Assembly: GCA_016934715.1 (NCBI GenBank)
Contig: JAFGSI010000064.1
Span: 21,861-85,860, forward strand
Direction: 5' to 3'
Source: Anaerolineales bacterium
GTDB lineage: Bacteria; Chloroflexota; Anaerolineae; Anaerolineales; Villigracilaceae
Length of the DNA stretch: 64,000 nucleotides
Below are positions 60,840 to 64,000 of this stretch, piece after piece. How positions within the stretch are numbered: the stretch's first letter is position 1; each line of letters starts with the position of its first letter. The position numbers and the translations under genes are program-made. The notes beneath the pieces were generated by a model that saw only the letters and a program-made list of their open reading frames with translations, was not told where the DNA came from and searched no databases.

Positions 60840-62924
60840 TCACAGCATTTTATCCTTTAGCAGACGCGCCGAATTGCCCAGAATGCCCAGATCTGGCAGG
60901 GATTGCAGCGCCGCGGCCAGAATGGGCGGTAAGAAGCCAAACGCGGCCAGCGTCAATCCGATGACATTGTAGGCCGCAGCAAATCCGAGATTGCTCTTCA
61001 CCACCCGCAGTGTGCGCCGTGCAGTCACCATTACCTGCGGGACCAGCGACCAGTCCTCGCGCATCAAGGCGATGTGCGCCGCCTCGATGGCGATCTCCGT
61101 GCCGACTGTGCCCATGGCAATGCCTACGTTGGCTTGCGCCAGCGCCGGGGCGTCGTTGATCCCATCTCCCACCATCACGACAACATGTCCTTGGGCCTGA
61201 TATTCCTTTACGATGCGAATTTTATCTTGTGGCAGCAGGTTGGCGCGATGGGCAATCCCCAGCTTCAAACTCACCGCGGTTGCGGAACGCTCGTTATCGC
61301 CGGTCAACAGTTCAATTGTGCGAAGGCCCAGTTCACGCGTTTTTGCCAGGGCAGCAGGCACTTCGCCGCGCAGGGTATCGGCGGCGGCGATCAGGCCGAT
61401 CAACTCCCCGTTGCTAGAGACAAATAAAACGGTCTTGCCCTCGTCTTCAAGCGATTGGGCCTTGGGCGGAAGATCGACGCCCTCCAGCATGGAAATACGT
61501 CCTACGGTGATGACAGCGCCATTCACGCGTGCGCGCACTCCCATTCCGGCTAACGATTCGAATTCCGTCACCTCCGCCAGCGCCAGCCCGCGCTCGCGTG
61601 CCGCGCTGCGTACCGCCTCTGCCAGGGGATGCTCGGAATACCGTTCGGAGGATGCCGCCAGGGTTAATATCTCGTTTTCCGTCAGGACAAGTGCGACCAC
61701 ATCTGTCACCTGCGGTCTTCCCAGAGTCAGTGTCCCGGTCTTGTCGATCAACAGCACATCCGCCTTTGCGAGAGCTTCGAGATACTTGCCACCCTTGATG
61801 AGAATGCCGCGCTTCGCACCTGCGCCAATGGATGCCAGCATGGCAATTGGTGTCGCAATCGCGATGCTGCAGGAGCAGGCCACCAGCAGCACCGCGGCAG
61901 TCGCGAGCGGGTTGCGGCTGATCAGAAAGGTCAAGCCGGCGATTCCCGCCACCACCGGCAGATACCAGGCGCTGAACTTGTCGGCGAACTGCTGGACATC
62001 GGCGCGGTGCGCTTCGGCTTCTTCCACCAGCTTGATGACTCGCCCAAAGGTGGATTCTGTGCCGACGGCCCGGGTCCTGATCTTGCAGCTCCCCTGCTGC
62101 ACAAGCGTGGCCGCGAAAATCCGCGACCCGATGATCACCTCCACCGGCATAGACTCACCCGTCACTGTTGATTGATCCACTACGGCCTGCCCGGAAATCA
62201 CCTCGCCATCTACCGGGATCTTCTCGCCGGGGCGCACGACAACCATATCCCCCACCCGGACGTCTGCGATCGGCACGTCGCGTTCCTCGCCATCCTGCTC
62301 GATGCGCGCCGTCTGCGGAGCCAGCGCTGTCAGGTCTTTCACCGCACGGCGTGCGCCATTGGTAGTGAGGCGCTCAGTGTAACTGCTGATTTGCATAAAA
62401 AAAACCACCACCAGCGCCGTTGTCCACTCGCCCACCACGAGCGCCGCCAGGGCGCCGATGGACATGAGCGTGTGCGCGATCACCTGGCGTTTGAGCGCCG
62501 CCCGGACCACGTTCAGGAAGATGGGCGTGCCGCCTATCAGCACCAGTGCCAACCCCACCGGGAACGGGATGAACGCCGTCAGGTTATCCAGCAGTCCCAA
62601 CCATTCGCCCGCCACCACCAGTAAAATCACTGCCCCGAAGACCAATCCAAGCACGGTAAATATCCGCCGCGAGAAACTGCCCAGAGAGGAGCGGGCGGCC
62701 GTGGTCTTCGCATCCGCCTGCGGCACGGAATATCCCGCCCTGGTCACCGCCGTGCGGATGTCAGGCACCTTGACCCGCCCCGAATCGAGCTGCACGATGG
62801 CCTTTTCGGAGGAAAGGAAAACATCCACCTGTATCACACCCGGCAGGGAAGCGATGGCGCGCTGCACATGTTGGGTGCATTCCGCGCAGTCCATCCCGGT
62901 GATCGGGATCTCGAGTGTGCGCAT
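60840..62924 (-). CDS. P1B-type heavy-metal-translocating ATPase with CSC motif
   Basis: About 694 residues. An N-terminal heavy-metal-associated domain has GMDCAEC (GMxCxxC class). The membrane metal site in the sixth helix reads ACSCSIAIATP, i.e. CSC where most Cu and Zn/Cd pumps have CPC. The phosphorylation motif DKTGTLTLG, TGDNERSA and GDGINDAPALAQA are complete, so the pump should be active. The ATG at 62924 follows the ArsR stop by one base. Its regulator (CmtR-like) points to Cd/Pb/Zn export. The metal is inferred. Confidence 0.92.
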   Translation of the reverse strand: MRTLEIPITGMDCAECTQHVQRAIASLPGVIQVDVFLSSEKAIVQLDSGRVKVPDIRTAVTRAGYSVPQADAKTTAARSSLGSFSRRIFTVLGLVFGAVILLVVAGEWLGLLDNLTAFIPFPVGLALVLIGGTPIFLNVVRAALKRQVIAHTLMSIGALAALVVGEWTTALVVVFFMQISSYTERLTTNGARRAVKDLTALAPQTARIEQDGEERDVPIADVRVGDMVVVRPGEKIPVDGEVISGQAVVDQSTVTGESMPVEVIIGSRIFAATLVQQGSCKIRTRAVGTESTFGRVIKLVEEAEAHRADVQQFADKFSAWYLPVVAGIAGLTFLISRNPLATAAVLLVACSCSIAIATPIAMLASIGAGAKRGILIKGGKYLEALAKADVLLIDKTGTLTLGRPQVTDVVALVLTENEILTLAASSERYSEHPLAEAVRSAARERGLALAEVTEFESLAGMGVRARVNGAVITVGRISMLEGVDLPPKAQSLEDEGKTVLFVSSNGELIGLIAAADTLRGEVPAALAKTRELGLRTIELLTGDNERSATAVSLKLGIAHRANLLPQDKIRIVKEYQAQGHVVVMVGDGINDAPALAQANVGIAMGTVGTEIAIEAAHIALMREDWSLVPQVMVTARRTLRVVKSNLGFAAAYNVIGLTLAAFGFLPPILAAALQSLPDLGILGNSARLLKDKML

Positions 62925-62925
62925 G

Positions 62926-63276
62926 TCACTCAACGGCCCGTTCCTCCGTGCTGTAACGGGTACATTCGTACACGCCGTGTGCCACGTCAGCCAGTAGGAT
63001 TTCTGCCAGGATCAGCAGTTCCTCCACGCGCGGGTCGCTCAGGCGGTACTCGACGAACTTTCCGCGCTGTTCGGCCATTACCAGCCCGCAGTCGCGCAGG
63101 CAGCTCAGATGGTTGGACACATTCGACTGCGACAAGGCGGTGCACTCGACGATGGCGCCCACCGTCTGTGCGCCGTCGCGCAGTGATTCCAGGATTTTCA
63201 GGCGCGAGGGATCACTGAAACCGCGGAACAGCCGCGCCTTGATCTCAACCCTGGTCGTTTGGGCTGCAAGCAACAT
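62926..63276 (-). CDS. ArsR/SmtB-family metal sensor, CmtR-like
   Basis: 116 residues, winged helix (FRGFSDPSRLKILESLRDG, LSQSNVSNHLSCLRDCGLV, GKFVEYRLSD). Cys59 and Cys63 in the recognition-helix segment SCLRDCG and Cys105 in the C-terminal segment VYECTRY match the spacing of the mycobacterial Cd/Pb sensor CmtR (C57, C61, C102). It should repress the adjacent ATPase gene and dissociate on metal binding. A perfect inverted repeat lies in its promoter region. Confidence 0.92.
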   Translation of the reverse strand: MLLAAQTTRVEIKARLFRGFSDPSRLKILESLRDGAQTVGAIVECTALSQSNVSNHLSCLRDCGLVMAEQRGKFVEYRLSDPRVEELLILAEILLADVAHGVYECTRYSTEERAVE

Positions 63277-63294
63277 AAGAAGCTCCGTATCGTA

Positions 63295-63324
63295 TTATCA
63301 TATCATCAAACGATGATATGATAA
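63295..63324. promoter_or_regulatory. Operator of the ArsR-type regulator
   Basis: TTATCATATCATC (63295-63307) and GATGATATGATAA (63312-63324) form a perfect 13-bp inverted repeat with a 4-nt centre, 19-48 nt upstream of the regulator start, overlapping the probable promoter. Confidence 0.85.
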
Positions 63325-63370
63325 CAAGCCGGAGAAGAATTGTCAAGATAATGAATGGTTTTTATCCGCC

Positions 63371-63517
63371 TCACACTTCAGCGGTAGAACGGCTGATAAA
63401 AAGATCGATGAGCATGATCCCATCCTGATATTCTCCCAATAAGCGTGTCAACTTCAACAGGACACTGCGGGCGGCCTCCACTGCTTCAGCAGTGTAATCG
63501 GTCCGTGATGTTGCCAT
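63371..63517 (-). pseudogene. N-terminal fragment of an AbiEii-like nucleotidyltransferase gene
   Basis: From ATG 63517 the frame reads MATSRTDYTAEAVEAARSVL, LKLTRLLGEYQDGIMLI, which matches the N-terminal pattern of AbiEii/AbiGii-type toxin proteins (usually followed by GGWVPxxL). The frame ends after ~48 residues with unrelated sequence, so the gene is truncated. Confidence 0.5.
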
Positions 63518-63643
63518 GAGCGTTCGATCACCTTCCGGATTGCCTGAGCTGCTTCCTGACCAGGCTGCAGTAGTTCTGCAGATCCAGGTAAATTGGGACA
63601 GGCGTTGCCAATTTCGTCCCGTCCACTTCGCGGTTATCAATGA

Positions 63644-63823
63644 ATACGCCTCGATTCGGTCGAAATGCTTAATGAACTGCACATACCGCCAGGAAATAAG
63701 CTGGAGCAACTCTCAGGAGAGCGTAAAGGCCAAGATAGTATTCGGATCAATGATCAGTACCGGATGTATTTCTTGTGGACAGGCTCAGGCCCAGATCAAG
63801 TAGAAATCGTTGATTATCATTAG
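63644..63823 (+). pseudogene. higB: HigB-type toxin gene, N-terminally decayed
   Basis: The frame IRLDSVEMLNELHIPPGNKL, EQLSGERKGQDSIRINDQYR, then MYFLWTGSGPDQVEIVDYH ends at TAG 63821-63823. This is the C-terminal two thirds of a RelE/HigB mRNA interferase, including RINDQYR and VEIVDYH. Upstream in the same frame TGA at 63641 interrupts a possible continuation (LPISSRPLRGYQ). No start codon with a ribosome site is evident; ATG at 63665 would omit the N-terminal fold. Likely a dead toxin. Confidence 0.7.
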
Positions 63824-63841
63824 TTCAACAGGAAGGTAAAT

Positions 63842-64000
63842 ATGATTCGTATTCCGACAAACCGCACCCCGACACATCCGGGAGAGATGTTACTCGAAGA
63901 ATTTCTTGTACCTATGGGTCTCACCCAGCGTGAGCTGGCAGATGCGATCCATGTTCCCTATCAGCGTGTCAATGACCTGGTCAATGGACGGCGTGGGATC
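63842..64000 (+). CDS. higA: HigA-type antitoxin, XRE family (3' partial)
   Basis: The gene begins at ATG 63842 (AGGAAGG upstream), 18 nt after the higB remnant, and runs off the window end. The visible 53 residues read MIRIPTNRTPTHPGEMLLEE, FLVPMGLTQRELADAIHVPY, RVNDLVNGRRG, the helix-turn-helix of HigA antitoxins. It is a DNA-binding repressor that neutralises HigB. Confidence 0.9.
   Translation, partial: MIRIPTNRTPTHPGEMLLEEFLVPMGLTQRELADAIHVPYQRVNDLVNGRRGI

Noticed and set aside
63641..63643. TGA in the higB frame as another selenocysteine codon
   Set aside because: HigB toxins have no redox Cys at that place, a second TGA lies further upstream at 63557, and no suitable hairpin was seen; gene decay fits better.

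Overview
The window looks like a chromosomal segment of a high-GC Chloroflexota bacterium, most likely Anaerolineae-like. That placement is an inference from the mix of genes: very long multi-GAF sensor kinases, Pro/Thr-rich lipoproteins, a PFOR next to a dihydroorotate dehydrogenase-like gene, a cytochrome b/Rieske/multiheme cytochrome c cluster, and small GTPase/DUF4388 signalling pairs. No rRNA, tRNA or CRISPR array was recognised. Gene density is high. Decayed mobile-element or toxin-antitoxin sequence is visible near 42.7-43.4 kb and 63.4-64 kb, and possibly near 38.2 kb.

Layout. 0-5.2 kb: a universal stress protein (5' end missing), a small structured transcript with an 18-codon frame, phosphofructokinase, a DUF3048 lipoprotein and a run of small membrane proteins. 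5.2-10.4 kb (minus): a complete thiamine salvage operon. It has a consensus promoter, a TPP riboswitch, an intrinsic terminator as expression platform, thiamine pyrophosphokinase, the three thiamine ABC transporter subunits and a translationally coupled DUF402 protein. 10.4-25.2 kb (minus): one compact ten-gene operon with all gaps 24 nt or less. It encodes a DUF4388 protein, a small GTPase, an alpha/beta hydrolase, a V4R-domain protein, a left-handed beta-helix acyltransferase-like protein, an acyl-ACP-reductase-like dehydrogenase, a response regulator with a degenerate GGDEF domain, a 2480-residue kinase with eleven GAF domains, a lone receiver protein, and a second paralogous hydrolase whose nucleophile is Gly. 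This is the best candidate for an undescribed signalling/lipid system.

25.3-35.1 kb: a SelW/Rdx-type selenoprotein gene in which an in-frame TGA encodes the second residue of the redox motif (C-A-V-U), followed by a hairpin with bacterial SECIS geometry. Then come trpS, dtd, galK, a LysM lipoprotein, a NUDIX hydrolase, PFOR, a DHOD-like protein, and infA with rpsU. 35.4-42.4 kb: a large SUMF1-fold lipoprotein with cysteine-rich repeats, a three-gene ABC-2 exporter and a PHB-depolymerase-like esterase. 42.7-47.3 kb: transposase remnants, then a heterodimeric ABC exporter preceded by promoter, 21-codon leader peptide and terminator, an arrangement like antibiotic-responsive attenuation.

47.7-54.8 kb: cytochrome b, Rieske protein and triheme cytochrome c, a DUF2202 protein, a two-domain VOC dioxygenase-like protein and a PucC-type MFS transporter. 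55-60.8 kb: an oxidative-stress/iron module (catalase, PerR, DtxR-family regulator, feoABC) in which the same 13-bp AT palindrome core lies in front of both catalase and feoA. 60.8-63.3 kb: a P1B metal ATPase under a CmtR-like ArsR repressor with a perfect 13-bp inverted-repeat operator. The right end carries fragments of an AbiEii-like gene and higB, and the start of higA.
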